Positions 5,220-6,349 of a DNA stretch of 6,349 bases are shown piece by piece. The notes under the pieces were generated by a model that had not been told where the DNA came from, searched no databases, and saw nothing but the letters and a program-made list of their open reading frames with translations. Origin of the DNA: Dehalococcoidia bacterium. GTDB lineage: Bacteria; Chloroflexota; Dehalococcoidia; GIF9; UBA5620. Position 1 is the first letter of the stretch. Every line of letters starts with the position of its first letter. The position numbers were made by a program, and so were the translations under genes. The stretch covers positions 1 through 6,349 of the forward strand of contig JADHWZ010000121.1 of NCBI GenBank assembly GCA_016783225.1, read 5' to 3'.

Positions 5220-5642
5220 AGAGACGGGTTCCCGACATAGCAGGACGCGGCAAGGAGCTTCCTTTAGGACATGAGGTATGGCGCTACCCAAATGAAAAAT
5301 GCCGAAACGGCTCTTGTAGGTGAGGCCCATGACAATCAGATCAACTTCTCTTTCCATTGCCTCGTCCACAATAGCAGACCCTGCCTCGCGTGCCTGAATC
5401 AAGTCGGTCTCTACCTCATAATCTCGTTCAGCGGCGATATCCTCAGCACGGGTTAGCACCTCTTCTGCTCGCTGCACTTCCAACTCGATTACCGCATCCA
5501 AAGGTAAGCTGCGCTTCACCTCAATTACATAGACAACGTAAACCTCAGCCTTTGATTTCTTAGCCAGGTCACAGGCCAACTTCACAGCCTCGTCATCAGC
5601 GCCATTGCCGCTCGCCGCAACCAGTATTGTTTTCAGTTCCAT
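5217..5642 (-). CDS. Universal stress protein (UspA family)
   Basis: A 141-residue single-domain Usp: an alpha/beta fold beginning MELKTILVAASG, strand YVVYVIEV (35-42), and the C-terminal signature VDLIVMGLTYKSRFG...LGSAIPHVLKEAPCRVLL (100-135). The ATP-binding pattern G-x2-G-x9-G-S/T is degenerate: G106 and G119-S120 are at the right spacing, but position 109 is Tyr, and the early Asp of ATP-binding members is replaced in VAASG. It may therefore belong to the group that does not bind ATP, though this needs a binding test. It is the first gene after a strong promoter and is translationally coupled to the RCK_N gene, suggesting a role in controlling the same transport system. The ATG at 5642 has only a distant GGTGA (12 nt) upstream. 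Confidence 0.92.
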   Translation of the reverse strand: MELKTILVAASGNGADDEAVKLACDLAKKSKAEVYVVYVIEVKRSLPLDAVIELEVQRAEEVLTRAEDIAAERDYEVETDLIQAREAGSAIVDEAMEREVDLIVMGLTYKSRFGIFHLGSAIPHVLKEAPCRVLLCREPVS

Positions 5643-5681
5643 AAGCTTATGCTATCACCGGCCAACTGCTTTGTTGCCGAT

Positions 5682-5710
5682 ATTATAGTTTCGCCTCACT
5701 AGTTATGCAA
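5682..5710 (-). promoter_or_regulatory. Near-consensus sigma70 promoter for the usp-RCK-RCK-pheA operon
   Basis: Reading the minus strand, TTGCAT (5710-5705), exactly 17 bp, then a perfect TATAAT (5687-5682). The expected start point is near 5675, leaving a leader of about 33 nt before the usp ATG. The -35 hexamer abuts the stop codon of the permease gene (5711-5713), so the downstream operon has its own transcription even if it is also read from the permease. Confidence 0.8.
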
Positions 5711-6349
5711 TCATCTCTGGTCTGGGATAAAGCTCTCCGGCTTGCTAACCACTCCACCCGTGAGCGATCGTTTTCTTCGGATGAAAGCCATATAGATGAC
5801 AAACCCTATCACCATCCAAGCCAGGCCAACCAAGCGGCCATAAGGCTGGGTGGCCATCACCACAAGCCATATGACCACTGTGCCAGCTAATCCCAAGATG
5901 GCCGTAATTGGCAATTCCCGTTGCCTGAACTTTATGTTCCAGCCCAGCTTAAAGGGACGGGGCAAATCCGGGCGCGTGATGCGCAAGCGCAAAATAGAGG
6001 CATGAGCAAAGATGAAAGCCAGCAAGGAGCCAAAGACATACAAGGCACCCAGTTCAATAAATGCGCCCGGGGCAAACAGGCCTGGGACCAAGAGCGCAAC
6101 GGCCACAGCAGCAAAAAGAATGATAGAGACGTAAGGAGTTTTGAACCGATGATGGACGCGACTTAGGCCCCGGGGCATGAGCTGATGCCTCCCCATAGAG
6201 AAAGCCAGGCGTGATATGCCCATTAGCCCGGCATTGGTAGCTAGGAGCAGAATAGTAGCTGCCAGCACAGCTACCAGACCTGGCAGTAGGTCGCGGATCT
6301 CGGTGAATATCCAGGTGAGAACGATAACAGCTTCCTTTTCGGAAGAAAG
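5711..6349 (-). CDS. APC-superfamily (amino acid) permease, C-terminal part, runs off right edge
   Basis: The visible 212 codons are open to the window edge and hold about five membrane helices, at residues roughly 24-46, 73-89, 97-119, 147-167 and 172-190 of the visible part. These probably correspond to helices 8-12 of a 12-helix transporter. Family features are NAGLMGISRLAFSMGR (39-54), the loop MPRGLSRVHHRFKTPYVSI (58-76), and RPDLPRPFK (126-134) before the last helix pair. The tail is short and basic (IRRKR) followed by a polar end. Family members usually import amino acids or polyamines by proton or sodium symport, but the superfamily also includes potassium importers. The adjoining RCK and Usp genes make a regulated-cation alternative worth considering. 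The substrate-binding helices 1 and 6 lie outside the window. The gene is 68 bp upstream of usp on the same strand. Confidence 0.9.
   Translation of the reverse strand, partial: LSSEKEAVIVLTWIFTEIRDLLPGLVAVLAATILLLATNAGLMGISRLAFSMGRHQLMPRGLSRVHHRFKTPYVSIILFAAVAVALLVPGLFAPGAFIELGALYVFGSLLAFIFAHASILRLRITRPDLPRPFKLGWNIKFRQRELPITAILGLAGTVVIWLVVMATQPYGRLVGLAWMVIGFVIYMAFIRRKRSLTGGVVSKPESFIPDQR

Overview
This is a bacterial window: Shine-Dalgarno sequences, short intergenic gaps and one near-consensus sigma70 promoter are visible. Base composition is moderately GC-rich. The gene mix (HIT-family hydrolase, stand-alone prephenate dehydratase, single-domain RCK/TrkA proteins beside a universal stress protein and an APC permease) would fit a Chloroflexota lineage such as Dehalococcoidia. 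That assignment is an inference from gene content only.

The window has two parts. Positions 1 to about 1960 are an accessory region read on the minus strand. It holds the start of a tyrosine recombinase running off the left edge (394 to 1). Upstream of it lies a protein made of the same N-terminal core-binding domain without a catalytic domain (882 to 472). Beyond that is roughly 1.1 kb of duplicated DNA (about 883-1960). This stretch carries three further copies of the recombinase gene's 5' end, a 195-bp tandem repeat, and four short palindromes with 6-nt centres. The palindrome arms differ between copies but stay self-complementary. The plus strand here is strongly G-rich. Whether the long open frame through the repeats (1987 to 872) is translated is doubtful.

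Positions about 1950-6349 look like ordinary chromosome. On the plus strand an orphan LolD/MacB-type ABC ATPase (2031-2738) is followed by a HIT-family nucleotide hydrolase (2800-3285). These converge on a minus-strand cluster with transcription order usp, RCK_N-only protein, RCK_N+RCK_C protein, pheA (5642 to 3292). The cluster is driven by a TTGCAT-17-TATAAT promoter at 5682-5710. Just upstream on the same strand is the C-terminal half of an APC-family permease that runs off the right edge.

The usp/RCK genes and the permease plausibly form a cation- or nucleotide-responsive transport module; pheA appears to be a downstream passenger. The most unusual content is the recombinase-associated repeat region, where structure-preserving palindromes alternate with repeated gene starts.
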